Source: Undaria pinnatifida (lineage: Eukaryota > Sar > Phaeophyceae > Laminariales > Alariaceae). Taken from it: a stretch of DNA of 64,000 nucleotides. This document shows positions 33,052-43,905 of this stretch, piece after piece. Below the pieces are notes generated by a model. The model had not been told where the DNA came from and did not search any database. It saw only the letters and a program-made list of their open reading frames with translations. The DNA lies in the NCBI GenBank assembly GCA_012845835.1, contig JABAKD010000015.1:10974845-11038844 (forward strand), in the 5' to 3' direction. Numbering within the stretch: the first letter of the stretch is position 1; every line of letters starts with the position of its first letter. Position numbers and translations under genes: made by a program.

Positions 33052-35956
33052 TCAACTCTCACCGTTCGGAAACAGCTTCGACGGTCGCTGCCACTTGCAG
33101 TACGCCGGTTTCAAAAATTGATAAGGTTTAGCAGGACGAGCTTCCCCATACCACATTTCATACGGCGACTTGGAATCGGGGTTAGCAGAACAAGCCGTGA
33201 TTAAGTGCCTCGCAAGCCCAGTGCATTGCCTCAGCCCAGAGTCTGTCAGTCTTAGGTAACTGTACATGCCCAAAAAGAACTTTCGCCTGAACACGAGCCG
33301 CCATTGCGGCCTCCTCTATCAATCCCAAGCCACGCTCTGCAACACCGTTGTATTGAGGACTGTAAGCTGGGGTGAACTCTTGCTTAATCAAGAGCTCATT
33401 GCACACAGATGCAAATTCTCCACCGAAAAACTCACCTCCATTGTCAGATCTAACAATCTCAACCAATGATGGGATTCCATCAGCACGCACACTAGCAAGA
33501 AAACTCCGGAAAGCGCTCGCAGCGTCTGATTTACTTCTCAGGAAATATATCCATGCACGCCTTGTGAAATCATCCTTCACAATCATGGGGTAATACTTTC
33601 CCCCTATGGACACAACGGCCTTCTTCCCTCCCAGGTCAACATAAACTCTCCCTAACTTTTTATCTGATCTACATTTAGTTTCATGAGCAATCCGTTTTCT
33701 AATTTCCTTCGACATCGAACATCCCGTACAAGCATCTAGGCTACCAATCAACTTGACACCCAGTCGCTTTGTAGTAGTACGAATCAATCCTTCATGTGAG
33801 TGAGCATAAATTTTATGAAAGTCATTCACATCCATACTCGTTTCGTGCTTGGGGTTTGAAGGAGTGAGGGCAGCCAAAACGGATCCAATAGAGTCATCAC
33901 CCACACGATACGCAGTCGCAACAAGCATGCCATCGAAATTCTCAAAAGTCACATGTCCGTGGAAAGCAGTCATCACACCACGAGGACCACCAAGACCATT
34001 CCATGACTCGCCATCAAATCCTGCGCTGGGGGAAAAAAGGTTGTACCCCAATTTGGGACAGTACGGCACATTCTTCAACTCTACCATAAACTCGTTGTCA
34101 GCAGACACGAACACCAATTCCAGAGTTCCTGAAAGAGCTACCTCACAAGTCACGCCACCAATTCCCTTTACATTCTTGTGGCAAGGCTTCACATCCTTCA
34201 TACACGAGAGATAATCTGTCATGTGGAAAGCGGTACCTGTGTCTGCATACCAATCTCCGAAACACCTCTTCTTGGTGAGAGTGGCATATTCACGAATAGA
34301 ATCACGAATAACACGATCACTACCGACATAGTTCCTTATCCTGTCCGCCACTTCACTATACAGCGTTGGAATATCAGCACCATAAGAATTCACGCAATTC
34401 ACCAGTACAGAGTCATACCACGATGCAAGATACGTGTCATCACTCCAATCGGTTGAGAGATTTTGGGACAGAAACACCATGGTATCATTCCAGGTATCCC
34501 TCAGGTCCGAGTCATTTTGGGACAGAAGCACTAACAACTCAGATATCTCACCGTTTTCATTCTTGGCGTCCTTGGATGATCCGGTCTGGGAGGGATGAGC
34601 GATCACACGAGCCAGACAGTCCTTCTTCAGGTGACCGACCTCCCCACACTTGAAACACTCCCCTTGAAACGCCGTTTTCTTAGGTGAATCAGACTCGGAG
34701 TTCGACCTTGACTTGTAGTTCTGCTTCTTCGCACTCTTCTTCTCAGGCCTAGACATCAGAGCAACACTGTGTTTCTTCGGACCACCTTGAGTCTGCAAGT
34801 CGAGGTACCGTTCACGCACTTTAGTCTCTATGAACAACGGGTCATTCGGGCAGAACACCACCAGAGTTTCACGCAGAGTCTTATATTCATGCGACAGCCC
34901 CTCGAGCATCAGGTTGCACACCTCTCTGTCATCTTTCTTGACTTCCAGCATTTGAAGCACACCAAGCGTCTCTCTCACAGATGCAAAGAAGATCGAGGGA
35001 TTCTCATTAGAACGCATGCGCAGTGATTTGAGTTTCTCCTCCTGCACACGAATCTGACTCTGGCTCAACGGCAGAAAATGATCTTTCAGCACTCGAAAAC
35101 CCTTGCTGGAAGAACCAGCGTGGAGAACCATAGTTTTCAGACTATCCTTCTTCAAGCAGTCAAACAGAAACCACCATGCCATCTCAGCCTGACGCAGCAC
35201 ACCCACACTGAATCCTTTCTCTACCCAGGGGGTCAAGTCGAAACCAATGTCAGCAATCGGAATCTCAGTCTCGGAAACAAACGCCTCATACAGATTGTTG
35301 TGCCGGGCACTTAGCAGAAAATTCTGCGACCATGAGGGGTAAGACACGTCTGTCCCATCGAAAACAGGAGCCTTGGGAACTTTGAAAGGACCCCCACCCA
35401 ACTTCTCTCCTGTATCAGTAATGCCGGCCCCAGGAATCAGATGGTTTCCACTGGCGACACTTTCCCACCACCTGCTCGACGGAGTAGGTTCGGGAGGAAC
35501 AGAGGACTGGCTTCCGAGAGCCCTACCTACAGTCCCGGGAACGAAAGACTGGCTACCTGCAGCCCCACTTCCAATCCCAATCGAACCAAAGCTTGCAGCA
35601 CCAGCAGAGGAGCGATTAACAACGAATACATTAGGGTTCAAGCCTGAGCCAGCAAGGCTACTACTCCCAACCCCCATGCTGGACACGCCAAGGCCTTGGG
35701 CATCGCCGCCCGTACCTCCCGCGGTCCTGCCAGTAGCATCATCGGTAGAATGCGTACCACCAGCATACTCTGTTCCGCCGCCTCCCGGCGCGACAGCAGA
35801 CACAGAGGACTCCACTTGCTCCTTCTGTTTATCAACAAGCGACGTGACTAGAGTCGTAAGTTGTGACAACTGCGTCTCTAGGGAAACCATCCTCTCACCA
35901 ACATCTTGCGGATTACTCTGAACTCGGCCACCCGCAGGTGTCCCCGGTTCAGCCAT
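33052..35956 (-). pseudogene. Copia gag, protease and integrase, with frameshift
   Basis: The frame opens at a Met at 35,956 (MAEPGTPAGG) and runs 924 codons to 33,182. Gag has an N-terminal coiled-coil-like stretch and a zinc knuckle at about residues 432-445 (CFKCGEVGHLKKDC). The protease motif is near residue 571 (YADTGTAFHM). Integrase follows with a zinc-binding HHCC segment (HSHEG...CTGC, about 712-746) and the catalytic DDE set: YVDLGG near 770, RSDNGGEFF near 832, and a Glu in ERGLGLIEEA near 870. At 33,196-33,199 the reading moves to the next frame, consistent with loss of two bases of a CACACG-like run. The integrase tail (SKSPYEMWYG, KPYQFLKP) then ends at a TGA, 33,052-33,054. Confidence 0.95.
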
Positions 35957-36047
35957 GATGAAACAGGTTGATCAGGCCTCTCTCGTACAGCAGTCTAGTG
36001 TAGTCCAAGGGGACGACGGAGCAGTAGACACCTTTGTCGCTATAGCG

Positions 36048-36558
36048 TGTTGGTAAACTCGTGGCTTCTGGGGAAAGATGTTGTACTATTGAGAAATTGC
36101 CCTTCTGAGACAGGTAGGCAAGGTGGAGTGAGCAGCGTGGGGGCGCTCGTGGGCGCGCACAACCTCACCCTCAGGATCACACTATGCAACTACCCGATCA
36201 CGCATAACACAGAACACGGCCTAATGTACTTTCAGACGTGCCACAAAACCCTCGGGTTGTTGCCCGTACCACAAACAATACCCTTAACATGACAACAGCC
36301 TGATAGTCAGACCTACAGCAACAATGCCTGAACCTTCCTACTGGATAAGTGTCCAATGTACCACATACCAATGTACCGACACACACACCTACGGTCCATT
36401 GTATAGCTCGTACTTGTGTACAACCTACCGAAGTACCACAAAGAATATTCCCAGAATATTCAGCATCAACTTACTACAATGGACAATTCAATATTCAAAC
36501 TATCCAATCAGATGATCTACAGCAGCTCGGCCGATACACACTGCCGCTATCACCAACA
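36048..36558 (-). repeat. 5' LTR of the copia element
   Basis: 511 bp, TGTTGG...CCAACA. Just inside it (36,020-36,047) the minus strand reads CGCTATAGCGACAAAGGTGT, where the primer-binding site should lie. It is not the common initiator-Met complement TGGTATCAGAGC, so the primer tRNA is unassigned. Confidence 0.95.
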
Positions 36559-37025
36559 GTACTCCGAGTGGGGGATGCGTGGTTGGTCGGTGTTGGGAAG
36601 CGTGCTCCTCATGGGTTCTGGTGCCCCTTGTTTGGTCTTTCCTCATAGCTCGCTAGATAGACTCAAAAGCTTATACATTATTTCCTCTACATTAAACTCT
36701 AAAAGACAGACAAAACATGCCTAGGCACGATAGAGCAGGGTAGAGCAGGTAGAGCAGGTAGAGCGGGTAGTGAGATGTGGGGCGTCCTGCTTGTCCCATC
36801 ATCGTCACCTACATTATCGCCCATCTATGATGGCCTTGACGTGAATGTGACATCTAATGTCACGTGGTTTCACCTCAACCATGACATGGTTTCACGTCGA
36901 ATCTATAAACTATCCTTCTACGGAGGGCACTCCATTACACTAGGCCACCCTGGATAGTCGTAGATGCAGATCACCTGCCAATCAAAGGATGTCAACAAAA
37001 CATCCAGAATCGGAAAGGGGATCGA
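36559..37025 (+). repeat. Repeat B, copy 1 (split by the copia insertion)
   Basis: Together with 30,124-30,135 it matches 46,172-46,697 throughout, apart from a shorter AGCAGGTAG tract (36,733-36,770). The retrotransposon sits 12 bp inside its left end. No terminal inverted repeats were seen. The 36,559-36,563 bases are the right copy of the copia target duplication. Confidence 0.9.
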
Positions 37026-37044
37026 CGGAGGGCACTCCATTACA

Positions 37045-37295
37045 TCGGTCACACCCGCGGTCAAGTACGGCTACGCACGAATCATCATGGCGAAATCAAG
37101 AAGAGTGTACCAAACTGTGGTTTGTTCCTAAGCGTCTTGAAGTATGTTCTGCCTTTTAGCGAGGTTTGAGCCACGACTGTGACAAGGGAAGTTCTGAGTT
37201 ATCTTGAGTACTAGTAGTACTGCAGTACACCGCTACTGTAGTACTCGGTCACACCCGCGGTCAAGTTCTGCCACGCACGAATCATCATGGCGAAG
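37045..37295 (+). repeat. Repeat A right copy between 51-bp direct repeats
   Basis: Repeat A (37,104-37,248) lies between two copies of a 51-bp block beginning TCGGTCACACCCGCGGTCAA (37,045-37,095 and 37,245-37,295), exactly 200 bp apart. This is either a tandem duplication or an insertion with an unusually long duplicated target. Confidence 0.75.
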
Positions 37296-37299
37296 TCTA

Positions 37300-38340
37300 T
37301 TATGACGCGCCGTCGCCGCGTGCATAACCTTCCATGGCCGCACGAACGACCTACCATGCCCGACCTTGTGTATGACCGCCCATGTCCAGTCATGGGCACG
37401 GGCATGGTAAGTTACCGTGGCGAAGCGTCCTTGGCTTGGTCGTCCACGACCGGTCATGGACATCGCTGTTGTTACCCCGTTTGCTGTTGTTACCCCGTTT
37501 CGTTGGCGCGTAAAATTACCGCATGCATGACCAGCCATGGCCGATCATCACTGGTCATGATGACCGGTTATAACCGCGGCCATGACCGCGTATCGTGGAC
37601 GCGTAAATGACGACGGTTATGGCCGGTGATGACCGGTCATGACCGGTGGTGGACACTGTCATGACCGCAGTCATGATCAAGCTGAACAAATCATAAACTA
37701 TTATCTCAGTGATGGACGATCATGACCGACCAAGACCGGTCATGACCGGTCATGATCGCTCATGATTGTCCATGGTCGCGGTAATGATCGGTCATGACTG
37801 CGGCCATGAACAGCAATAAATGCACAAACCATGGTCGACCACGGGTCCGGTCATGACCGCGGCCACGATCGGTCATGACCGATCATGGCCGTGTCCGTGG
37901 TCGAACATGACCGGGTCCGTGGCCGATCATGACCGGCTATAACCGTGGTCATGACCGATCATGGCTGGACCAAGGCTACGGTAGGGGGGATACCCCCATT
38001 TTCAGTGTTGTGTTCGAGCCACTCGCACGAGTGTCTCTGTACCCCACAGATGAAGATGGTTTAGGCACTTGTTTCGGCGCAGCTTAGATCACCTTTGCAT
38101 TGCGAATTAATATCGCTAATGTAAAACATGAAGAATACGTAAAATCGCATAGGAACAAAGGGGTTACTCGCGCGAGTGACCCCTGGCCACTGAAATAAAA
38201 GGCCCAAAAGGGGACCCCCCTACCGTAGCCTGGGTCGCTGCGGTCATGAACGAGTATGACTGATCATGGCCGAGTCTATGACCGGCCATGACCGACCATG
38301 AACGGCCATGACCGGGCATGACCGGTCATGACGGCTTGAC
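37300..38340. repeat. Palindromic ATGACCGGTCAT array, right
   Basis: Same word family as 29,265-29,590. It is interrupted by the TIR element at 37,973-38,231, after which the array resumes. The purest stretches are 37,620-37,660, 37,720-37,760 and 38,280-38,330. Confidence 0.9.
37973..38231. mobile_element. Small TIR element inside the palindrome array
   Basis: The ends are inverted repeats AGGCTACGGTAGGGGGG and CCCCCCTACCGTAGCCT, with further inverted similarity (CACTGAAA / TTTTCAGTG) inside. It is 259 bp with no ORF and lies cleanly between palindrome-array words. It looks like a MITE. A target duplication could not be separated from the repetitive flank. Confidence 0.75.
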
Positions 38341-39889
38341 CTACTAATTTAGATGTTGATCGCTTTGGTCTTCACTGCCGTTGGCCTCGCGTTTTCCATT
38401 GTTTCCATTCCCCGTCTTCATCTAAGCGCCTGCCGATTCTACCGTTACCGCTGGATTTTCAGTATTCCGTTTCTCGTCTTTCGGTCCCCGTTCCTGTTTT
38501 CTGCTTTATATTTTTCCCTGAAACTTCGTAGCCTCACAGGGTAGGGGTATGGGAGTGAGTTTCTTGATATGCCACAACAATATGCCCTCGTGGCATGTGT
38601 GTGTTCGTCTACCTTCTGAACCAGACGCCGTTCTTTATATCTTCGTTCCCCTTGCCGCCTCGGTAAGGCATGCTGCGAAGCATGCCCTAGCAGGCTTGTA
38701 GCGAGTGGGGGGGGTCTTTCTGGCGGGTGTAAGGCCGGACTCACCCTCAAGGAGTGATACCTTCTTGCTGCTGCGTGTGGCCGCGAGGCTTTGGCGTGGC
38801 GGTAGAGTTGGGTCATACGTGGTGCGTTCGGCATAGTCACCTACGATTCGCGCGTCTTGTTAGGCAGCAGCGGCGGAGCAGCAATGCTTAATCGGGATGC
38901 TCGTGCGCGGAGGCAGGCGCCACCACGAGCCATGCTACGGCGCAGTCTCGGTTTGCGTGGAGGGGACTGCGCCGGCAGGAGGCTGGATTCGACGACGAAG
39001 GAGGAGGGCGACTGGCCGTCGACGGGTGGGAAAGAGACGGGCTGAACTCTCCCTGAACGAGAATTTTTGTTTTTCAGATCAGCACAGCAAGCTGCGTGGA
39101 GCATTTCGTTTTTTTTTGGACGGGGGAAAAGGGGAACCGATGGGAATTGAGTTTGAACGAGAGCACGTGGGCTGAGTGAGCTAAGCCAATGAGGCGGCCA
39201 CGGAGAACCACAGCAGGAGGATGGCACACGGATACCCACGACCGGTACGCACATCATCATCATGAGAGCAGCGATCGTCTTTTTTTTCATGGTTATTTTT
39301 ACGAGGCAGTAGTACAACATGTTACTTACGTCATTGATTTTTGAAGAGTTTGTAGAAGAGTTGTATACCCTTCATGGGGAACGACCCGCCGCAAATTTCA
39401 ATTTTCAGGCACGGGCGTCGTAGCTGCGCTGCAACCTGTCAGATAACTCGGGAAGAAGGGGCGATCATTGATATTTGTACTGTGGTTCTTGGTTCCATTG
39501 CTCTTGTTTCACTGCATGCCCGCGGGTCGTCACTCTGACAGCACTCCAGACAGCAGGCGCGTTCGTCTATACTCACGATTACCGTGCGGTTCGTACGGTG
39601 CAGGCAGCCCAACCGCTGTAGTTTGCAGCCGCGAGTTGGTTAGTTGTGGGAACGGGGGAACTCTATGCTGTAGTTGAGTGGATACCCGCGGCCATGTGAG
39701 TTCAGTTTGCACATCGGACCTTTTCACTTGTGCGCATTTTTCCGTATCGTGCGTTTTTAGGCGGGAAAGCGTAGTATTTCCCGGACGTTTTTTTTCTTCA
39801 TTTGGTTTGTCGGATATTCCTAGGGCTCCAGCACCTTTGTGTTACCACGGACTCTAGATTTTAAAAAGAGTTAATGTGAGAGAACAACA
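38341..39889. other. No firm gene; two minus-strand ORFs
   Basis: Minus-strand frames 39,320-38,841 (159 residues; hydrophobic IAALMMMMCVPVVGI near the N-terminus, then Pro/Ser-rich) and 38,840-38,445 abut without recognisable domains. Plus-strand frames overlap both. Composition is compatible with exons, but no splice logic or motif could be supported. Confidence 0.25.
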
Positions 39890-40060
39890 ACAACAATGAG
39901 ATACGTGGCATGTTTGTTCCTTCGTCCAAGTTCTAAATACGCCTGGCGTGTTTGTTCATTCGTCAAAATTCTGACGATACCTGGTACTGGTATATTTTAT
40001 GTTTGCTTACGTGTCTAACGCCTGACTATACCTGATATCTTTGTTTTTTCGTCTAACTTC
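39890..40060 (+). repeat. Diverged GTTTGTTCNTTCGTC repeats
   Basis: Three to four loose units containing GTTTGTTCNTTCGTCNAANTTCT. They are the counterpart of the 19-bp minisatellite at 4,734-4,853 and hold the same position relative to the membrane-protein relic. Confidence 0.6.
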
Positions 40061-40063
40061 TGA

Positions 40064-40740
40064 ACGTTGTGGCTGTGCGATTGGATTGGGACTCGTGAGA
40101 AAATATTTAACCATGAGGTCAGGGGCAACAACGACTTCGAAACCTGGGGTGGTCTAGGCAATCTGTGGCGCATTGTATACCCATGATATTGTATGAGTAC
40201 GGTATGGTGGCTGGGTTCTGGGTGGAGGCTTTACCTTCGCAGCTTCGGCTACAGAGTACAGCAGTACTCCCTCTATAGTGCCGGTATGTGCACTATAGAG
40301 GTAAATATCGGCACTATAGCGGAAACCGGCACTCCTCCGACTACTTCTACTACTGGTTGTTCACATCTGTGCCGATCGATTTCACAGGCACTATAGCGGT
40401 CAACCGGCACTACCCAACCTGCACTATAGAGTGACCACTACAGTGTTGCACGGAGCTATCAATGCTAATTTAGGGGGGGGTAGAAGGGATATGCGCAGGA
40501 GAGGGTAGAAGGGGAGAGGGGGAAAGACTCATAGGGTCTGGGGAATGAGAAGTGGGCTTGCAGCTGCTTTGATTGGCATTTGGGCGGGGGGGGGGCTGAT
40601 GGGGCGGGTGGTTGTCGTGCCCAATAACGTGTGTACCGATGAGTTCCCGTGGTCAGTCGAAAATCTTTTTAACAATCGGAATACAAGAAAAGACAAGTGT
40701 TTCCGTGTTAGAACTGTTCAGACGATTGTAGGGGGTAAAT
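40064..40740 (+). pseudogene. Decayed membrane-protein gene fragment, copy 2
   Basis: Colinear with 4,215-4,736 (reverse strand). The first block (about 40,125-40,238) aligns with AFWDPGVVQ...LAGFWVEALPSQ but has stops, including a TAG at the Gln of GVVQ, and the splice-donor position reads CAGCTT. The second block, after a TTGCAG acceptor-like site (exon start about 40,564), reads ALIGIWAGGGLMGRVVVV and then NNVCTDEFPWSVENLFNNR. This is clearer than in copy 1. The fold-back fragment at 40,250-40,460 lies between the blocks where an intron would be. Confidence 0.4.
40250..40460. repeat. Fold-back family member
   Basis: CCTCTATAGTGCCGG on the left and CCGGCACTACC...CTATAGAG on the right, with TTGTTCACATCTGTGCC and GATTTCACAGGCACTATAGC inside. 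The order matches the 43,446-43,905 element, but the left arm is short. Confidence 0.6.
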
Positions 40741-41579
40741 AGTTGGAGTTAGTGTGGATGTTGTGCCTGTCACCCCGGCGGGCTAGTGGATACCCTAGAA
40801 TGCTAGCAGAGTTGGTTCTGGGGTTCGATTGTCACGTGGGTCGGACGTTTGAGTTTATATTGCTAACAAGTAAAAATCAAAGGAATTGACTGCTGAAGAG
40901 TTTCTAGCAGCGTTGGTAGGTGCAATTCAATGCGAGTCGGCGAGGGAAGAAAGTGATGAATTCTTCTCGCGATATCAAAGAAGGCACGTGCCGTAGTGGA
41001 GAGGGGAGAGAAGAGCCTGCATGGTGACTCCGGATCTGATTTACGAACGTCTGGGAAGGGAGAAAGAAAAAGGAGGATTGCGAAGAAAACAGATGGGATG
41101 AGCTAAAAAGCGGCAAAAAAAAGTGTTTACACAGAAGTAAAGACATAGCGGGGTGCGTGTTGGAGTCATGCCGAGAACCACTCAACCTTCTCCCTATACA
41201 GTACATCGGCACGTACACATTGGAGCATTTGAGTTGTGAAGCAGGGTGGACTCGCATCAACATGTTTACATGCGTATCCTCCCCGTCTCGGACCGTTCGG
41301 TGTGTCGTGGTTTCCAACGGGGTTCCACCATTGCGTGAGATGCGTGCTACTACGACCACCTCCTCCATCGAGGGGTCGTATTCGTTTCAGGCAATGCTAC
41401 AGCAGGCATAGCACTTTTTCGATACAATATGTTTTCTTGATGACGGGCTTCTCCCTGAGGAGCCACCTAATATCGTTGAACTCCTACGTATACACTGTTT
41501 GTGTTTCAGAAGTTGTTCGTTGTATACCTACATACAGTAGGCCATGGCACTGTTCGTCGGGTTGTACTTTTTCAAAATT
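40741..41579. other. No gene recognised
   Basis: Short ORFs only, including a minus-strand 154-residue frame (41,368-40,904) without domains. A GGGGTTCGATT word at 40,822 superficially resembles a tRNA T-arm; see rejected items. Confidence 0.4.
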
Positions 41580-42379
41580 AGCCCTTGGAGTGAGGTATGG
41601 AGCTTCTGAGGCGAGGAGCGCGAAAAACATCAAAAGCGTGTCACGATAGGGGTACGAGTACAAACGTTTTGGCCAAGAGTATGTTCTGAGCGGTGGAGTC
41701 CCCCAATCGAGCACCAAACCAATACCGTTGTCTCCTTGCGCTCTGCAACATTGATCACGTTGTGTCTTGGGACCATGCGATTGCTCATCGGGTAAAACGT
41801 AACTTACTTGTATTAAATAACGTTTTGGATTAGTCAGAGAGCTTCTTAAGTGACGAGCGTCAGCAACAATTGTTTCGCTCCTACCGTAGCATGCGTCGTG
41901 ATCGGACTAAGGCTGCGGTCTGGCGGGGGGTTATGTCTAGGATCAATATTTCGTGCGACGCAGGGCCGGTCGAATGAGTGGCTAGCTCCCCTGTTGCTGT
42001 GGTGCTTTTGATATTCCGCGAGATACGCTCATCTGTTTGTCACGCTAGTCGGAGTCAAAACGCTAGTCGGAATCATAATGTGGGTATTGGTTCAGGAGAT
42101 TCCTCGCTTGACGAGAGCTACGCCTCACCAAAAACCTGATTTGGGGTAAGCTGAAAGCGAGCCCCGATGAACAAACCCATGGCCTACATATACAAAGAAT
42201 TCACGTTTCTAAAAACAGACGCCATTCCAACAGTTTTGGGTTATGGATCCCCGTCATTCAGAAAGCATTTCCACCGAGAAGTGCTACCTCTACCGTAGCA
42301 TTGGTCGTCGTTTTTTTTTCTTCAGAGCGCAAACCCCTCTTAGGGGCAGCGGAACACTTTGCGTCTAGGGGTGCAGCAG
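41580..42379 (+). repeat. Dispersed repeat family, CTACCGTAG / CCTCACC type
   Basis: TCCTACCGTAGCATGCGTCG (41,880), CGCCTCACCAAAAACCTGAT (42,122) and ACCTCTACCGTAGCATTGG (42,288) match words at 3,490-3,570 and 62,990-63,800. Several GAGGAG/GACGAG half-palindromes punctuate it. Confidence 0.5.
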
Positions 42380-42640
42380 AAAGTTCCTGAGCTCCTAACA
42401 TGAAGAGCTCAATTTTTCACCCGAAACATGACTTCGAACACATTCGTTCTCGCAACCCGACCACGCTTCCATGCTCTAGTGCTAAACCAAATTATTATCA
42501 TAACAAAAAGTACTAACCGGTAGTTTCTCACTTGAGGAGCTCAACCGGCCAGAGGTATTCCTTTTTTTGGCCCAAAAAGTGCAAACCCTACCGTGGGATG
42601 ACTCTAGCCCCAAACAGCATTGTCATGAAGCTCTGGGAGA
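42380..42640 (+). repeat. Dispersed repeat with GAGCTC palindromes, direct copy
   Basis: Counterpart of 1,427-1,740 on the other strand, with the same block order ending in CTACCGTGGGATGACTCT. Confidence 0.7.
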
Positions 42641-43330
42641 GGCCGCAGAGAATAGTACCCTGCTCGCCACCGGGTGGTTGTCAGATGACTAAAGCCACAA
42701 ATAACCGGGAACCTGACCCTAGCCCTAACCCTAACCCTAACCCTAACCCTATCCCTGCGTACGCCTCTCTGATGAAGCACTGCTTTCTGATGTCAGCTAT
42801 GACCTGCTGACAGCATTGCCGCGAAGTTTTGGGAGGTCGCAGAGACCCCCAACCTCTTCGTCTTCATCGGGTAGTTGTTAAATGTTACTAATGCAAGCCA
42901 CAAGTAACTCGAACCCTAACCCTATCCAAACCCTAACACTGGCCATATCCCCGAGTAGGCCTCCCTGGTGCGGAACCCTTTGCTTCTGTCGGCTGCTATT
43001 CCCGCACAGTATTGCATCGAATCTGAGGGAGATAACAGATAATCAAAATATAGTTTTGTCTTCATCGGGTGGTTGTCAAATGACTAAAGGAATGCAAGCC
43101 ACAAATAACCCGAACTCTAACCCTAACCCTGAATCTAACGCCAACATCATCCCTAACCCCGACCCTAACCCTACCCCGTTCCTAAGTACGTTCCACCCCT
43201 AAGTACGCCTCGCCGGTGCAGAACCCGTTGCTCTTGTCAGCTGTTACCCCCGCACAGTATTACTGCGAAGCTAACGGAGCTCGCGGAGACTCGGAATCTC
43301 TTTCTCTTTGTCGGGTGGTTAGACGCGTGC
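42641..43330 (+). repeat. Telomere-like minisatellite, three to four units
   Basis: Units of about 180-220 bp, each with a CCCGCACAG...TTGC block, a TCATCGGGTGGTTGTCA block, GCAAGCCACAAATAACC, and a run of CCCTAA words (42,717-42,750; 42,903-42,936; 43,113-43,178). The longest run holds four to five perfect CCCTAA repeats. It is internal, not a chromosome end. Confidence 0.9.
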
Positions 43331-43445
43331 TGCAGCTCTACTATCGGAGCGGTGAGCTGCTTCTTCCATCCTCTTTGGCCTATGCGAATGCCAGACACTT
43401 TCTCGGCCGTGGGAGCAGGGATATCGGTGAGCCACTACGTCTATG

Positions 43446-43905
43446 TGAGTAGTGTTTCCTCTACAGTTCCGGTTTTGAGTAGTGCCGGTTGCCCGCTATA
43501 CTGCCTGTGAAATCGCTTGGCACCTGGGAACAACCCGTAGTGGCAGCATGCGGGGCAGTGCGGGCTCCCACTTTAGTGCCCGCATTTCCGGCCGGCATAT
43601 ACCGGCAATATACCAAAGAGAGACCAACACCAAATTGTTGGGATATCAGACACTTTCTCAGCCGTGGGAGTAACGATAGCGGCGAGCAACCACGACCGTA
43701 ATACAGGAGGGGGGCCTGCACAGTGCCGGTGTGGGCAAGCCGGAAACACACTGGCATTAGAGCGGAAAACGAAACTGCTATACCCTGATATACGCATACT
43801 GACACTACTTACTGGCTATTCCTATCTGTGCAGAGCGGTTTCACAGACACTATATCGGGCAGCAGGCACGCTTCAACCGGCTCTATAGAGGGACCTCTGC
43901 CGTAA
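43446..43905. mobile_element. Fold-back / MITE-like element
   Basis: The left arm (about 43,455-43,550) and the right arm (about 43,780-43,895) are imperfect inverted repeats of about 100 bp. The outer arms read TTTCCTCTACAGTTCCGGTT and AACCGGCTCTATAGAGG. The interior has no transposase. Fragments of the same family are at 3,920, 14,565, 27,984 and 40,250. Confidence 0.7.

Larger units (their letters stand above)
30136..36558 (-). mobile_element. Ty1/copia LTR retrotransposon
   Basis: A structurally complete element of 6,423 bp: two LTRs starting TGTTGG and ending CCAACA, a 5-bp target duplication, a polypurine tract next to the 3' LTR, and gag-pol in the order gag, protease, integrase, reverse transcriptase, RNase H, which is the copia order. 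It is coded on the minus strand. The LTRs differ at only about a dozen places by eye, so the insertion is fairly recent. It is nonetheless disabled by one frameshift near 33,197, in-frame stops at 33,052, 31,921 and 31,786, and a 12-bp duplication beside the reverse-transcriptase active site. The pre-insertion arrangement survives in the repeat-B copy at 46,172. Confidence 0.97.

Noticed and set aside
38841-39320. 159-codon minus-strand gene with a hydrophobic N-terminus
   Set aside because: The start lies in a weak context, the rest is low-complexity Pro/Ser/Arg, and overlapping plus frames are equally open. Kept only as an unassigned stretch.
40790-40850. tRNA gene suggested by GGGGTTCGATT
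   Set aside because: The putative T-arm stem does not pair, and no acceptor or anticodon stem could be formed.
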